From NCBI RefSeq assembly GCF_016892605.1, contig NZ_JAFEMV010000001.1, positions 496,001-560,000 on the forward strand: 64,000 nucleotides of DNA. The letters run 5' to 3'. Under the pieces are notes generated by a model that was not told the DNA's origin, made no database searches, and worked only from the letters and a program-made list of their open reading frames with translations. Source of the stretch: Desemzia sp. RIT 804 (GTDB lineage: Bacteria > Bacillota > Bacilli > Lactobacillales > Carnobacteriaceae). This document shows, one piece after another, positions 38,174 to 48,849 of this stretch. Within the stretch, counting starts at the first letter, position 1. Each line of letters opens with the position of its first letter. The translations under genes were made by a program, and so were the position numbers.

Positions 38174-38695
38174 ATGACAGAAACAGCTATTTTTGCCGGG
38201 GGATGCTTTTGGTGTATGGTTTCCCCATTTGATCAACAACCTGGAATTGAATCCGTTATTTCAGGTTACACTGGCGGACACACTATTGATCCAACTTATG
38301 AGGACGTAAAGTCTCAATTGACTGGACACACAGAGGCTGTTAAGATTACTTTTGATCCAGAAATGATCTCTTACGCTGATTTAGTCGAAATCTACTGGCA
38401 GCAGACGGATCCAACTGATGCTATGGGACAGTTCATGGACCGTGGAAGCAGTTATCGTCCAGTGATCTTTGTTCAAAATGAAGAACAACGAAAAGCAGCC
38501 GAAGCTTCTAAATATTTGTTACAATCTAGTGGAAAGTACTCTAAACCAATTGTAACAACTATTGAAGAAAGTTGCCCTTTTTACGAGGCAGAAGAAGAGC
38601 ATCAAGAATTTTATCGTAAAAATCCTGAACGTTATCAACAAGAAAAAGTTGAGCGCGAAGTATATTCGACTAAACAAAAAATGGGGCAAGTATAA
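38174..38695 (+). CDS. msrA: Peptide methionine (S)-S-oxide reductase
   Basis: MsrA repairs S-sulfoxidised methionine in proteins with thioredoxin. The 173-residue protein has the catalytic GGCFWCM (Cys11 and Cys14) at its N-terminus and the [14 protein letters not shown] segment. The last residues lack the pair of resolving cysteines seen in E. coli MsrA. The ATG at 38174 follows GGAGAC. Its stop shares one base with the yozE start. Confidence 0.95.
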   Translation: MTETAIFAGGCFWCMVSPFDQQPGIESVISGYTGGHTIDPTYEDVKSQLTGHTEAVKITFDPEMISYADLVEIYWQQTDPTDAMGQFMDRGSSYRPVIFVQNEEQRKAAEASKYLLQSSGKYSKPIVTTIEESCPFYEAEEEHQEFYRKNPERYQQEKVEREVYSTKQKMGQV

Positions 38696-38916
38696 TGACT
38701 CGTACATTTTACCAGTATTTAATGACTGAAAGAGATGCAGATATGAAAGATCCAATAACGATTTTTGCCAACTCAGCTTATCGCGATACAAGTTTTCCAA
38801 AACAATCTAAAGATTACCATGAAATCAGTCATTATTTGGAGATGTATGGTTCTTATTTAGAGACGATGACCATATTTGATGAAGCATGGGAACGGTATTT
38901 GGCTACAAAAAAATAA
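38695..38916 (+). CDS. yozE: YozE-family SAM-like small protein (UPF0346)
   Basis: This 73-residue protein matches the YozE family, a small all-helical domain resembling a sterile alpha motif. Conserved residues include FYQYLMTERD near the start and the SKDYHEISHYLE helix. The TAATG overlap with msrA means coupled translation. No biochemical role is established. Confidence 0.88.
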   Translation: MTRTFYQYLMTERDADMKDPITIFANSAYRDTSFPKQSKDYHEISHYLEMYGSYLETMTIFDEAWERYLATKK

Positions 38917-38953
38917 AAAATGATATTAATGATATTAAATGGAGGAATCATAC

Positions 38954-39667
38954 ATGAGTGTACATATCGAAGCAAAAGAAGGACAAATCGCAGAAACGAT
39001 ATTATTACCAGGAGATCCATTGAGAGCAAAATACATTGCGGATACATTTTTAGAAGATGTAGAACAATATAACTCTGTTAGAAACATGTTTGGTTACACT
39101 GGAACTTATAAAGGAGAGCGCATTTCTGTTCAAGGAACAGGTATGGGGCTTCCATCTATGATGATCTATGCTGAAGAATTGATGACACATTACAATGTAC
39201 AGAACTTGATTCGTGTGGGAACTGCCGGCGGGATGAAAGCTGACATCAAAGTTCGCGATGTAGTTTTAGCCCAAGCAGCAACTACAGACTCAAGCGCTGT
39301 AATGAATACTTTCAATGGACAAGTTCAGTTTGCTCCGATTGCTGATTTCGATTTATTGAAAGCTGCTTATGAAATCGGAACGGAAAAAGGCTTGAAAATG
39401 CGAGCTGGAAATGTATTGTCTGCTGATCGTTTTTACAATGAAGAACTAGATAAGAAAAAATTAGCTGACTATGGTGTGATGGCTGTAGAAATGGAAGCTG
39501 CAGGGTTGTACACACTTGCTGCTAAATACAACCGCAGAGCGTTAACGATTTTAACGATCAGTGATCATTTGATCACTGGAGAAGAAACAACAGCTGAAGA
39601 GCGTCAAACGACATTCAATGACATGATCGTCATTGCTTTGGAAGCTGCATTAAAAGTAAAAAAATAG
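38954..39667 (+). CDS. deoD: Purine-nucleoside phosphorylase, DeoD type
   Basis: This hexameric salvage enzyme splits purine nucleosides with phosphate into base and ribose-1-phosphate. The 237-residue length is normal. Visible motifs are [14 protein letters not shown] (phosphate site), [23 protein letters not shown] and the substrate-binding VEMEAAGLY. The ATG at 38954 follows TGGAGGAA. It lies next to ctpA, as in Bacillus. Confidence 0.96.
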   Translation: MSVHIEAKEGQIAETILLPGDPLRAKYIADTFLEDVEQYNSVRNMFGYTGTYKGERISVQGTGMGLPSMMIYAEELMTHYNVQNLIRVGTAGGMKADIKVRDVVLAQAATTDSSAVMNTFNGQVQFAPIADFDLLKAAYEIGTEKGLKMRAGNVLSADRFYNEELDKKKLADYGVMAVEMEAAGLYTLAAKYNRRALTILTISDHLITGEETTAEERQTTFNDMIVIALEAALKVKK

Positions 39668-39745
39668 TCTATCTTACATGTAAGTGGTACACTTTTCTCA
39701 AGTGGATAAATTAACTGACTATTATTAAGCAGAAAGGAGCAAGCC

Positions 39746-41248
39746 ATGAATAATGATCCGAACAAGAAAAAAATAACTCGCGTTCATCCAATAGCATATA
39801 TTGTCTCTTTAGTTGTTGTAGCATTGCTTTCTGTTGGGTTTACCCTTTTAGCAACAAATGCTTCAGTTTCCAGTCCAGCAGAAACTGAATCGTCTAGTTC
39901 AATCGAATCTAGTCAATCAGCTGCTCAAACGGAATCCGAAGATACAAGTACGAGCAATATAGATTACACGAAGTTTGAACAAGTATACAACACATTGATG
40001 TCTCAATATTTTCAAGAAGTCAGTAGTGAAGATTTAATGGAAGGTGCTCTTTCTGGTATGACGAGTGCTGTTGGAGACCCTTATACAGAGTATTTAGATT
40101 TATCGGATTCTGCTTATTTAAATGAAAGTATCGATGCTTCGTTCGAAGGAATCGGTGCAGAAGTTCAAAAGCAAGGCGATTACATTATGATTGTCTCTCC
40201 AATCGCTGGCTCGCCAGCAGAAAAAGCCGGCTTGATGCCGAATGATATTATCTTAAAAGCAGATGATAAAGAATTAAGCGGTTTATCTTTAAATGAGGCC
40301 GTCTCTTACATTCGTGGAGAAAAAGGGTCTGAGGTCGTTTTGACGATCCAACGAGGAGATAATACTTTTGAAGTAACTCTGACAAGAGATACTATTCCGG
40401 TAGAAACGGTCGTATACAATCTGGATGAGTCAGATCCAACAGTCGGCTATGTAGCGATAACGAGTTTCTCTACACCAACTTATGAGGAATTGGTAGCCGC
40501 AATTGAAGAATTAAGATCACAAGGAGCCACTTCATTTATCTTTGATGTCCGACAAAATCCAGGTGGTTTGTTAGATGGAGCCATCAATATTTCGAATATG
40601 TTTTTAGAAGATGGAGATACGATTGTACAAACACAAGAACGTGATCAAGAACCTATTTCTGTTGTAGCGGACGATGTTTCTATGGGAGAATTTCAAGTGA
40701 CGGAGCCATCTGTTTTATTGGTAGATGAAGGTAGTGCTAGTGCCTCAGAGATTTTAGCCGGTGCCTTACAGGAATCTGCTGATATTTCTATTGTGGGTTC
40801 TACAACATTTGGTAAAGGAACGGTGCAATCTGTTATTCCTTTTGCAGATGAAAGCGAATTGAAATTAACTATCGCCAAATGGCTCACGCCAAGTGGAAAT
40901 TGGATTCATGATAAAGGAATCGAACCAGATATCGTGGTAGAATTACCAGATTATGCGTATCTATTAATGATCAATTCAGCTGACACTTATCAAGAAGGCG
41001 ACACATCTGAAGAAGTGGAAAACTTAGAAAAAGTTATTGATGCATTAAATTATGAGGTAGGCGAGGTAGATGGATATTTCGATGAAACCACTGCTCAAGC
41101 AGTAGAATCGTTCCAAGCTGATCAAGATTTAACGGTGGATGGTGTCGTGACAGAAGAAACAGCCATTATGTTGATCACTGAATTACGAAATTTAATTGAT
41201 TCAAATGATACACAATATAAGGAAGCTTTGAACTATTTGCAACAATAA
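39746..41248 (+). CDS. ctpA: S41-family C-terminal processing peptidase with PDZ and PG-binding domains
   Basis: This serine protease cleaves C-terminal tails of envelope proteins outside the membrane. The 500-residue protein has a membrane anchor (about 17-37), a Ser/Glu/Gln linker (41-70), a PDZ domain (about 125-205), and an S41 core with the nucleophilic Ser inside GSASASE (329-335) and Lys357 in TFGKGTVQ. A peptidoglycan-binding domain with FDETTAQAVESFQ (about 425-485) ends it. It has an AGAAAGGAG site. Confidence 0.93.
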   Translation: MNNDPNKKKITRVHPIAYIVSLVVVALLSVGFTLLATNASVSSPAETESSSSIESSQSAAQTESEDTSTSNIDYTKFEQVYNTLMSQYFQEVSSEDLMEGALSGMTSAVGDPYTEYLDLSDSAYLNESIDASFEGIGAEVQKQGDYIMIVSPIAGSPAEKAGLMPNDIILKADDKELSGLSLNEAVSYIRGEKGSEVVLTIQRGDNTFEVTLTRDTIPVETVVYNLDESDPTVGYVAITSFSTPTYEELVAAIEELRSQGATSFIFDVRQNPGGLLDGAINISNMFLEDGDTIVQTQERDQEPISVVADDVSMGEFQVTEPSVLLVDEGSASASEILAGALQESADISIVGSTTFGKGTVQSVIPFADESELKLTIAKWLTPSGNWIHDKGIEPDIVVELPDYAYLLMINSADTYQEGDTSEEVENLEKVIDALNYEVGEVDGYFDETTAQAVESFQADQDLTVDGVVTEETAIMLITELRNLIDSNDTQYKEALNYLQQ

Positions 41249-41265
41249 GGTGAATAGAGAAAGAA

Positions 41266-41296
41266 GAAGATAGAAGAGGTTCTGTCTTCTTTTTTT
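41266..41296 (+). terminator. Terminator after ctpA
   Basis: GAAGATAG pairs with CTGTCTTC (one wobble) across an eight-base loop, followed by seven T. Confidence 0.8.
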
Positions 41297-41374
41297 CGGA
41301 TTGATCACAAAAATATAGTTATTTCAGTTTATTTTTAGTATGATAAAGATAAACAAAGTTTGGAGCGAAATGAT

Positions 41375-41917
41375 ATGAAGAAATATTGGAAGGAAAATGG
41401 TAAGGGATGGTTGAAAGCAGTGCTTTTTGCTGCTGTTGCTGTAACCATTATCAAATATTTTATTTTTCTTCCAGTTTCCATAGATGGCTCTTCGATGTTT
41501 CCTACGTTTCAACAAAATGATCAGATCATAGTGGAAACTATCCATCAGATCGATCGGTTCGATGTGATTGTTTTTCGTGATTCTTCAAACAGGACATTTG
41601 TGAAACGAGTGATAGGTCTTCCTGGAGAGAGCGTACGGTATGAAGATGATCAATTATTTATTGATGATAAACCGATTAGTGAACAATTTTTGGAAAACGA
41701 CTATGTAGAAAAAGCAGGCGGTGTTTGGACTTCCAACTTTACACTTGAAAGTCTTACTGGAGATGTCGTTGTTCCAGAAGGACACTATTTTGTGTTGGGA
41801 GATAATCGACGTTTGAGCCATGACAGTCGTTATTACGGGCCCATACCAGCTGAAACGATCATAGGTGAAGCTATTATGGTGTATTATCCGTTTGAACGCA
41901 TATCTATCGTGAATTAA
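41375..41917 (+). CDS. lepB: Signal peptidase I (first copy)
   Basis: Type I signal peptidases remove signal peptides on the outer face of the membrane. The 180-residue protein has one N-terminal membrane helix (about 12-33), the nucleophile Ser40 in DGSSMFPT and the general base Lys77 in FVKRVIGLPGE. Box E is present as GDNRRLSHDSRYYG. The ATG at 41375 follows GGAG; the in-frame TTG at 41360 overlaps that site. It is 22 bases before a second paralogue. Confidence 0.93.
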   Translation: MKKYWKENGKGWLKAVLFAAVAVTIIKYFIFLPVSIDGSSMFPTFQQNDQIIVETIHQIDRFDVIVFRDSSNRTFVKRVIGLPGESVRYEDDQLFIDDKPISEQFLENDYVEKAGGVWTSNFTLESLTGDVVVPEGHYFVLGDNRRLSHDSRYYGPIPAETIIGEAIMVYYPFERISIVN

Positions 41918-41939
41918 AGGATGAAGGCAGGAGATATCA

Positions 41940-42608
41940 ATGAACAATAATCATGATTCAGGAACTGAACAACCAACTCATTCGTTTGAGGCTAGAAGAG
42001 ACAAATACCCTTCAAAAAAAAGAAAATCCGTTTCACCTGAGAATGAACCTTCCAGCAAATGGAAAGAATTTGTCAGTACAATATTGTATGTTATTGTAGC
42101 TTTAGTCATTTTTCTGCTGGTTCGCCAATTTTTATTTGCGGCAGTGAGTGTTGAAGGAGATTCAATGGTCCCGACCTTACATGATAATGACCGCTTGATC
42201 TTAAATAAAGTAGCTGCTATTGATCGATTCGATATTGTTGTATTCAATGCGCCGGATGATCCAGAAAAGCAATACATTAAACGTGTGATCGGGATACCTG
42301 GAGATACAGTTGAAGTTCGTGATGATGTATTATTTGTTAACGGAGAAGAAGTTCCAGAAGAGTATTTACAAACTGATTATTTTACTTTAGATGAGTCAGA
42401 CAGTTTTACAAATGATTTTAATTTGGCTATTTTAACGGGAATAGAAAAAGTTCCTGAAGGACATTACTTTTTATTAGGTGATAATCGAATCAATTCAAAA
42501 GATAGCCGCTTCTTTGGATTTGTGGAAGAAAGTGCGATTATTGGTACAACAGATCTAAGAATCTGGCCTTTGGGCGATTTTGGAGATATGAACCCAGCAA
42601 ATGAGTAA
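41940..42608 (+). CDS. lepB: Signal peptidase I (second copy)
   Basis: This 222-residue paralogue has a 40-residue charged cytoplasmic extension before the membrane helix (about 45-64). Catalytic residues are Ser75 in EGDSMVPT and Lys114 in YIKRVIGIPGD, with box E GDNRINSKDSRFFG. It probably shares a transcript with the first copy. Sequence identity to it is moderate, so this is not a recent duplication, and different substrates are likely. AGGAGATATCA precedes the ATG. Confidence 0.93.
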   Translation: MNNNHDSGTEQPTHSFEARRDKYPSKKRKSVSPENEPSSKWKEFVSTILYVIVALVIFLLVRQFLFAAVSVEGDSMVPTLHDNDRLILNKVAAIDRFDIVVFNAPDDPEKQYIKRVIGIPGDTVEVRDDVLFVNGEEVPEEYLQTDYFTLDESDSFTNDFNLAILTGIEKVPEGHYFLLGDNRINSKDSRFFGFVEESAIIGTTDLRIWPLGDFGDMNPANE

Positions 42609-42620
42609 GAAAAATAGGAT

Positions 42621-42686
42621 AAAACTAATCAAGAGATTCTAACCAGAAACTTTATTGGTTGAATAGGAGATTAGTTTTTCTTTTTG
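42621..42686 (+). terminator. Branched terminator after the signal peptidase pair
   Basis: AAAACTAATC (42621-42630) pairs with GATTAGTTTT (42669-42678) around an inner AACCA/TGGTT helix (42641-42645 with 42656-42660), followed by TCTTTTT. Confidence 0.7.
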
Positions 42687-42718
42687 GAATAACGATTGAA
42701 ATAAAGGACGTGAATGGT

Positions 42719-43591
42719 ATGAAAGTAATACAATGGTATCCAGGTCATATGGCCAAAGCCAGAAGACAAGTATCAGAAAAAATAAAATTAGTCGATGTAG
42801 TTTTTGAATTAGTGGATGCAAGGCTTCCTGTTTCTAGTCGAAATCCTATATTAGATGAGATTATTCAACATAAACCTCGGATCATCATATTAAACAAGAG
42901 TGATCTAGCAGATAAACAAGCTACACAACAATGGGTAGAATATTTTGAAGCAGCAGGGATTCCAGCTATTCCGATCGTAGCTCAAGAAGGAAAAGGTGTC
43001 AAAGAAATCACAGCTAGAGCAAAACAGTTGATGCAGCCTAAATTTGATCGAATGGCTGAAAAAGGTATGAAACCTCGTCCTATTCGGGCAATGAGTATCG
43101 GGATACCAAACGTTGGGAAATCTACACTGATCAATCGATTGGTCAAAAAAAACATTGCTAAAACCGGGAATAGACCAGGTATCACAAAAGCCCAGCAATG
43201 GCTCAAACTTGGAAAAGAAATTGAATTATTAGATACACCCGGGATTTTATGGCCTAAATTTGAAGACCCTGAAATAGGGAAAAAATTAGCTTTGACTGGA
43301 GCTATTAAAGATACGCTATTGAATATAGACGATATTGTTTTATATGGATTAGGATTTTTAAAAGCCAATCACCCGAGAGCTTTAGCTAAACGGTACAACT
43401 TGACTGAAGAAGACTTAACTCTCTCAGAACCTGAACTTTTGATGTTGATCAGCGAAAAGAGAGGTTTTAGAGACGATTACAATCGAGCAGCAGAAATGGT
43501 TTTGTATGAAATTCGAGATGGAAAGATCAGTCCATTTACTTTAGATGTTGTGCCTGTACAATTATCTGAAGGAGAAGATTCCAATGACTGA
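42719..43591 (+). CDS. rbgA: Ribosome biogenesis GTPase RbgA (YlqF)
   Basis: RbgA helps a late step of 50S assembly. The 290-residue protein has the circularly permuted GTPase order: G4 LNKSDLAD comes first, then G1 [12 protein letters not shown] and G3 DTPGILWP. The N-terminal [12 protein letters not shown] is diagnostic. The ATG at 42719 follows AAAGGACGTGA. Its end overlaps rnhB by eight bases, the usual rbgA-rnhB pair. Confidence 0.96.
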   Translation: MKVIQWYPGHMAKARRQVSEKIKLVDVVFELVDARLPVSSRNPILDEIIQHKPRIIILNKSDLADKQATQQWVEYFEAAGIPAIPIVAQEGKGVKEITARAKQLMQPKFDRMAEKGMKPRPIRAMSIGIPNVGKSTLINRLVKKNIAKTGNRPGITKAQQWLKLGKEIELLDTPGILWPKFEDPEIGKKLALTGAIKDTLLNIDDIVLYGLGFLKANHPRALAKRYNLTEEDLTLSEPELLMLISEKRGFRDDYNRAAEMVLYEIRDGKISPFTLDVVPVQLSEGEDSND

Positions 43592-44384
43592 AATTAATAA
43601 ACCACTTAGTATCGCCGAAATAAAAAAAGTTTTGCAGACGATCACGGATCCAACCGATGAACGTTTAGAAGCTTTTAGACTAGATTCTCGCAAAGGCGCC
43701 TTAGCTGCTTTAAACAGTTGGGAACGAAAAGTAGAAAAACAACGAATGCAAGAGATGAAACTTCAAGAAATGTTGGCTTACGAAAAACGTGTGTGGTCTA
43801 AAGGTAAAAAATGGGTCGCTGGGATTGATGAAGTGGGCCGTGGACCATTGGCCGGACCAGTTGTATCAGCAGCAGTCATTTTACCCGAAGATTTCAATGT
43901 CGTTGGGATAAATGATTCTAAGCAATTATCGTTAGCTAAAAGGGATGCATTGTTTGAAGTCATTCAAGCTGAAGCTTTGGCGATTGGGATCGGAATCAAA
44001 GATTCAACGGTAATTGATCAAGTCAACATTTATGAAGCTTCTAAACTAGCTATGATTGAAGCTGTTGAGCGATTGAAAGTTCAACCAGATCATTTATTGA
44101 TAGATGCTATGACATTGCCTCTTTCGATTTCTCAAGAGAGTATCATCAAAGGGGACGCCAAGAGCGTATCAATTGCAGCCGCTAGTATTATTGCCAAAGT
44201 GACGAGAGACCGTATGATGGAAGAGTATGATACTGTATATCCAGGTTATGGATTTTCAAAAAATGCCGGATACGGAACTAAGGAGCATTTGAATGGTTTA
44301 GATAGTTTAGGGGTGACTGCAATTCACCGTCATAGTTTTGCGCCTGTAAGAGAAGCCGACAATCAACAAAAGTCTTCATTATAA
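43584..44384 (+). CDS. rnhB: Ribonuclease HII
   Basis: RNase HII removes ribonucleotides embedded in DNA. The 266-residue protein has a helical N-terminal extension of about 75 residues, then the catalytic [14 protein letters not shown], the IDAMTL strand and the [12 protein letters not shown] helix carrying the remaining acidic residues. The ATG at 43584 lies inside the end of rbgA after GAAGGAGAAG, giving coupled translation. Confidence 0.95.
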   Translation: MTEINKPLSIAEIKKVLQTITDPTDERLEAFRLDSRKGALAALNSWERKVEKQRMQEMKLQEMLAYEKRVWSKGKKWVAGIDEVGRGPLAGPVVSAAVILPEDFNVVGINDSKQLSLAKRDALFEVIQAEALAIGIGIKDSTVIDQVNIYEASKLAMIEAVERLKVQPDHLLIDAMTLPLSISQESIIKGDAKSVSIAAASIIAKVTRDRMMEEYDTVYPGYGFSKNAGYGTKEHLNGLDSLGVTAIHRHSFAPVREADNQQKSSL

Positions 44385-44397
44385 TAAGTAGAAATAA

Positions 44398-44425
44398 AAA
44401 CTGGGACCAACGTCCTAGTTTTTTT
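44398..44425 (+). terminator. Terminator after rnhB
   Basis: AAACTGGGAC pairs with GTCCTAGTTT over a short CCAAC-type loop, followed by seven T. Confidence 0.88.
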
Positions 44426-44482
44426 GCGTTGTAAAAAAAATCCTCTGTTTTTTGCGTATCCTTATTTAAAGGAGAGTGAAAA

Positions 44483-45355
44483 ATGTTGGATATTAAACAG
44501 TTAAACTTAATAATGCTTCATTTAACTTTGTGCAAAGGAATAGATTCAAGTCAACGTATTATGATGATTGTCGCGGTTATGGAGAATCCTGATTGTACAT
44601 TAGTAGAACTAGCTGAAAGTGCAGGATTAAGGGAAAAGAATAAAGCAATTTTTTATGAAAGTTATCGGTCGATTTCTTTAGCGGAGGTAGTACAGGATTA
44701 CCAAAAATACAACATTCATTGGGTATCCATTCTTGATCCTCAATTTCCAGAATATCTTAGACATATTTATGATCCGCCAGCTTTATTATTTTATAAAGGA
44801 AATATAGGGCTGGCAAAAGAAAACTTGTTGTCTGTGGTGGGGTCACGAGTACATAGCCCATACACTACAGAAGTATTGAGACAATTCATACCGGTTTTAG
44901 TCGAAAAAAAATTAGTTCTTGTCAGCGGATTAGCTAAAGGTGTAGATACTCAAACGCATCAGTTAACGTTACAAAAATCGGGTAAAACGATTGCCGTTAT
45001 TGGTTGTGGGCTGGATTACTATTACCCTAAAGAAAATCAAATGCTGCAAGATGAAATAGCAAAAAATCATTTATTGTTGTCTGAATATCCTATGGGAACA
45101 AAACCGTTGAAACATCATTTTCCAATGCGAAATCGGATCATCGCCGGCCTCAGTATGGGGACGTTAGTCATTGAAGCCAAATACCGTAGTGGCAGCTTGA
45201 TAACTGCTAATTTAGCTTTGCGTGAAGGACGGGAAGTGTTTGCTGTTCCCGGAGATATAACGAACCCCTTTTGTGCAGGAACTAATGATTTGATCGTCCA
45301 AGGAGCGACATGTGTATTGAACGGAGAAATGTTGGCGCAAAATTATCTTTTATAA
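44483..45355 (+). CDS. dprA: DNA processing protein DprA
   Basis: DprA loads RecA on incoming single-stranded DNA during natural transformation, and is kept in many bacteria not known to be competent. The 290-residue protein has the Rossmann core with VVGSRVHSPYT, SGLAKGVDTQTHQ, IGCGLDYYYP and SGSLITANLALREGREVFAVPG. The usual N-terminal helical region is present; a C-terminal winged helix is not. It precedes topA, the standard rnhB-dprA-topA order. An AAAGGAGAG site precedes the ATG. Confidence 0.94.
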   Translation: MLDIKQLNLIMLHLTLCKGIDSSQRIMMIVAVMENPDCTLVELAESAGLREKNKAIFYESYRSISLAEVVQDYQKYNIHWVSILDPQFPEYLRHIYDPPALLFYKGNIGLAKENLLSVVGSRVHSPYTTEVLRQFIPVLVEKKLVLVSGLAKGVDTQTHQLTLQKSGKTIAVIGCGLDYYYPKENQMLQDEIAKNHLLLSEYPMGTKPLKHHFPMRNRIIAGLSMGTLVIEAKYRSGSLITANLALREGREVFAVPGDITNPFCAGTNDLIVQGATCVLNGEMLAQNYLL

Positions 45356-45502
45356 AAAAACTTTTCTTTTTTTATTCTTCCTATAATGCCCGTCTAAAAA
45401 TACAAAACAAAAGGTTGCTGTTACAACATTTATTCGCTATTTTTGACCACCTTTTTCAAAGAGGTGAATTCTAGAAAAATTAAAAAGCTTTCATTTGAAT
45501 AG

Positions 45503-45532
45503 TTGACAAATGACTCTTGAATAGCATAAGAT
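45503..45532 (+). promoter_or_regulatory. Promoter for topA
   Basis: Consensus -35 TTGACA (45503-45508), 18-base spacer, -10 TAAGAT (45527-45532), 75 bases before topA. The rest of the 251-base gap has weak hairpins around 45411-45470 that may end dprA transcription. Confidence 0.65.
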
Positions 45533-45606
45533 GATTTACGATTTCAGTTAGTTATTCAAACCATTGATAAATACAACGAATATGTTCAAATGGAAGGAGT
45601 CTTTTT

Positions 45607-47685
45607 TTGGCCTATAAATATTTGGTGATCGTTGAATCACCTGCTAAAGCAAAAACAATCGAAAAATATTTAGGAAGAAATTATAAAGTAGTGGCCAGTT
45701 TAGGGCACATACGCGATTTGCCTAAAAGTCGCATGGCGATTGATACAGAAAATAATTACCAACCAGAGTACATTTCCATTCGAGGCAAAGGTCCTTTGAT
45801 CAAAGAATTGAAAAAATATGCAAAAAAAGCTGAAAAAGTTTTTCTCGCAGCTGACCCGGATAGAGAAGGGGAAGCTATTGCTTGGCATTTGTGTCATTTG
45901 TTAGGTTTAGATATAGAAGATAAAAAACGAGTAGTATTTAATGAGATTACCAAAGATGCCGTTAAAGGAGCTTTTAAAGAGCCTCGTTCCATTAATTTGG
46001 ATCTAGTGGATTCTCAACAAGCTAGACGCGTATTGGACCGTTTAGTTGGTTACACCATCAGTCCTATACTGTGGCAAAAAGTCAAAAAAGGCTTAAGTGC
46101 TGGTCGAGTCCAATCAGTTGCTTTAAAATTGATTTGCGATCGGGAAGAGGAAATAGCTGAATTCAAACCGGAAGAATACTGGACAATTGATGGGAACTTC
46201 AAAAAAGGAACTAAAAAATTCAAAGCCTCTTTTTATGGAGTAAAGGGTAAAAAGAAGAAATTAACGAATGCTGAAGAAACGCAAAAAGTGATTCAACAAA
46301 TCGACGGCGATGAATTTGAGATCACAAAAGTCGTTAAAAAAGAACGCAAACGTAATCCATCATTACCTTTTACAACCAGTAGCATGCAGCAAGATGCTGC
46401 ACGTAAAATCAATTTTAAAACACGTAAAACTATGATGATCGCTCAACAATTGTACGAAGGGATTTCTCTTGGTCGTGGCGGAGCAGTCGGTCTGATCACT
46501 TATATGCGAACAGATTCGACACGAATATCTGATACCGCTAAGAGTGAAGTTTATGACTTTATTAATGAAAAATATGGGCAAGAGTACACTAATGCAAAAC
46601 CTCGAGTAGGTAAAAAAGCAGAAGGTTCCCAAGATGCTCATGAGGCTATACGTCCTTCTAGTGTGAAAAGAACACCAGAAGAAATCCAAAAATACTTGTC
46701 GAAAGATCAATATAAATTGTACAACTTGATCTGGTCACGTTTTGTAGCTAGCCAAATGAAGCCAGCTGTTTTTGATACGATGACAGTTGATTTAGAACGA
46801 AATGATGTACTATTTAGAGCAAACGGTCAAAAAATGAAATTTCCTGGTTACCAAAAAGTGTATATTGAATCCACCGAAAGTGGTAAATCTGAAAAAGACA
46901 ATATTTTACCACCTATGGAAGAAGGAGAAACGGCCAAAACAGTTGATATTGAGCCAAAACAACATTTCACTCAGCCGCCAGCTCGTTTCTCTGAAGCTAC
47001 TTTAATCAAGACGTTGGAAGAAAATGGTGTTGGGCGGCCTTCTACCTATGCCCCGACCTTAGAAACAATTCAGCGAAGATATTATGTTAAATTAGCCGCT
47101 AAACGATTTGAACCTACTGAACTAGGAACGATCGTCAACAATCTGATCGCTGAATATTTCCCTCAAATCGTAGACGTTCATTTTACGGCTCAAATGGAAA
47201 AAGATCTGGACCAAGTTGAAGATGGAAAAGAAGAATGGGTCAATGTTATTGATCGTTTCTATCAACCCTTTGAAAAAACGGTCAAGATCGCTGAAGAACA
47301 AATGGAAAAAGTACAAATCAAAGATGAACCAGCCGGTTTTGACTGTGAAGTATGTGGACACCCTATGGTCATTAAAATGGGCAGATATGGAAAATTTTAT
47401 GCTTGCAGCAATTTCCCAGAATGCCGCAATACAAAAGCTATCGTGAAAGACATTGGAGTCACTTGCCCGACTTGTGGTGAAGGCCATGTCATTGAGCGCA
47501 AATCGAAAAAGAACCGTATTTTTTATGGCTGCGATCGTTACCCTAAATGTGAGTTCGTTTCTTGGAACAAGCCAGTTGGACGAAACTGTCCTAAGTGTGA
47601 GCACTATCTAGTTGAGAAAAAAGTCGCTAAAGGTAAACAAGTTATTTGCAGCAACTGTGATTATCAAGAAGAATTGCAAAAATAA
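45607..47685 (+). CDS. topA: DNA topoisomerase I
   Basis: This type IA enzyme relaxes negative supercoils. The 692-residue protein has the TOPRIM domain ([19 protein letters not shown] onward, [12 protein letters not shown]), the nucleophile Tyr299 in [10 protein letters not shown], and three C-terminal zinc ribbons (CEVCG...CSNFPEC, CPTCG...CDRYPKC, CPKC...CSNC). The start is TTG after AAGGAG. In Bacillus trmFO lies between topA and xerC; that gene is not here. Confidence 0.97.
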   Translation: MAYKYLVIVESPAKAKTIEKYLGRNYKVVASLGHIRDLPKSRMAIDTENNYQPEYISIRGKGPLIKELKKYAKKAEKVFLAADPDREGEAIAWHLCHLLGLDIEDKKRVVFNEITKDAVKGAFKEPRSINLDLVDSQQARRVLDRLVGYTISPILWQKVKKGLSAGRVQSVALKLICDREEEIAEFKPEEYWTIDGNFKKGTKKFKASFYGVKGKKKKLTNAEETQKVIQQIDGDEFEITKVVKKERKRNPSLPFTTSSMQQDAARKINFKTRKTMMIAQQLYEGISLGRGGAVGLITYMRTDSTRISDTAKSEVYDFINEKYGQEYTNAKPRVGKKAEGSQDAHEAIRPSSVKRTPEEIQKYLSKDQYKLYNLIWSRFVASQMKPAVFDTMTVDLERNDVLFRANGQKMKFPGYQKVYIESTESGKSEKDNILPPMEEGETAKTVDIEPKQHFTQPPARFSEATLIKTLEENGVGRPSTYAPTLETIQRRYYVKLAAKRFEPTELGTIVNNLIAEYFPQIVDVHFTAQMEKDLDQVEDGKEEWVNVIDRFYQPFEKTVKIAEEQMEKVQIKDEPAGFDCEVCGHPMVIKMGRYGKFYACSNFPECRNTKAIVKDIGVTCPTCGEGHVIERKSKKNRIFYGCDRYPKCEFVSWNKPVGRNCPKCEHYLVEKKVAKGKQVICSNCDYQEELQK

Positions 47686-47872
47686 TACTTCTATAATATA
47701 AGATCTGATTAAGGAGAAACAGCCTTATTATTCCCAAAAGTTCTTGTGTCTAGATGCTTTCTAAAAGATAGATTTTACAGACAATGAATTCATCCTAATG
47801 AGTGAAACGATTGATGTATTTCTCTGATTAAGTTTCGTTTAAAGAATCCTCAATCGATTGTAATCCCTTTGC

Positions 47873-47881
47873 TGGTATGAT
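47873..47881 (+). promoter_or_regulatory. Extended -10 promoter for xerC-hslVU-codY
   Basis: TGGTATGAT lies 34 bases before the xerC start. The preceding 190 bases hold only weak hairpins and no gene. Confidence 0.45.
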
Positions 47882-47915
47882 AAAGTTACTTTGTCGTACG
47901 AGTGGAGGGATTTTT

Positions 47916-48815
47916 GTGAACAATCAAAAGTTGATTGAGCTTTTTTTAAATTATTTGATTTCAGAGCGTGATTATTCCGTCCTCACAAAAAAAGCTTATC
48001 AAGAAGATATTGAACAATTTAGTGCCTTTTTAAACCAAACTGGAGAATCGGCTTTTAATGCAGTCTCCATCCAAGATGTCAGGATTTTTTTAGGCGAATT
48101 AAATAAAAAAAAATTGAGTCGAAATAGTGTTTCTCGAAAGATATCGAGTTTACGAGCCTTTTACCAATTTTTATTGAGAAATGATCTCGTGACGGAGAAT
48201 CCTTTTTCTTATGTTCATTTAAAAAAGAAAAATTTAAGATTGCCAAGATTCTTTTATGAGAAAGAAATGGATATCCTTTTTCAAACGGTTAAAGGAGACA
48301 GTCCATTAGATACTCGCAATGAAGCTATTTTGGAAGTTTTATACGGTACAGGAATTCGTGTCAGTGAGTGTGCCGGGATTAAATTACAAGATATTGATTT
48401 CGATTTGAATGTACTGTTGATTCATGGAAAAGGCAATAAAGAGCGCTATGTTCCCTTTGGACATTATGCAGCTGTAGCGATGCAGAACTATTTGGAAAAA
48501 GGACGCAATCCCTTGATGCAGAAACACCATAAAGAACACAAGACTTTATTTGTGAACCATCATGGAGATGGTATCACTTCCACGGGAATTGAGTATGCAT
48601 TGAATCAAGTCATCAAAAAAAGCAGTCTTACATCAGATATCCATCCGCATATGCTCCGTCATACATTTGCTACTCATTTATTAAACAATGGTGCAGACAT
48701 GCGTACTGTTCAAGAATTACTTGGACATGCTAGTTTATCGTCAACTCAAATCTACGCTCATGTTACAAAAGAGAGTTTACAAAAAAATTATCGTCAATTT
48801 CATCCTAGAGCTTAA
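47916..48815 (+). CDS. xerC: Tyrosine recombinase XerC
   Basis: XerC resolves chromosome dimers at the dif site with a partner recombinase. The 299-residue protein has an N-terminal SAM-like DNA-binding domain (about 1-90). The catalytic domain shows TGIRVSECA (first Arg), [14 protein letters not shown] (His, Arg), [15 protein letters not shown] (His and the Tyr nucleophile). The GTG start at 47916 follows GGAGGG. It corresponds to codV at the head of the Bacillus codY operon. Confidence 0.93.
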   Translation: MNNQKLIELFLNYLISERDYSVLTKKAYQEDIEQFSAFLNQTGESAFNAVSIQDVRIFLGELNKKKLSRNSVSRKISSLRAFYQFLLRNDLVTENPFSYVHLKKKNLRLPRFFYEKEMDILFQTVKGDSPLDTRNEAILEVLYGTGIRVSECAGIKLQDIDFDLNVLLIHGKGNKERYVPFGHYAAVAMQNYLEKGRNPLMQKHHKEHKTLFVNHHGDGITSTGIEYALNQVIKKSSLTSDIHPHMLRHTFATHLLNNGADMRTVQELLGHASLSSTQIYAHVTKESLQKNYRQFHPRA

Positions 48816-48849
48816 CAAAGCCTTGATGAAGTCAAATGGAGGAATTATT

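Noticed and set aside
47122-47604. 160-codon minus-strand frame inside topA
   Set aside because: Antisense shadow of the topA coding sequence with no start signal.
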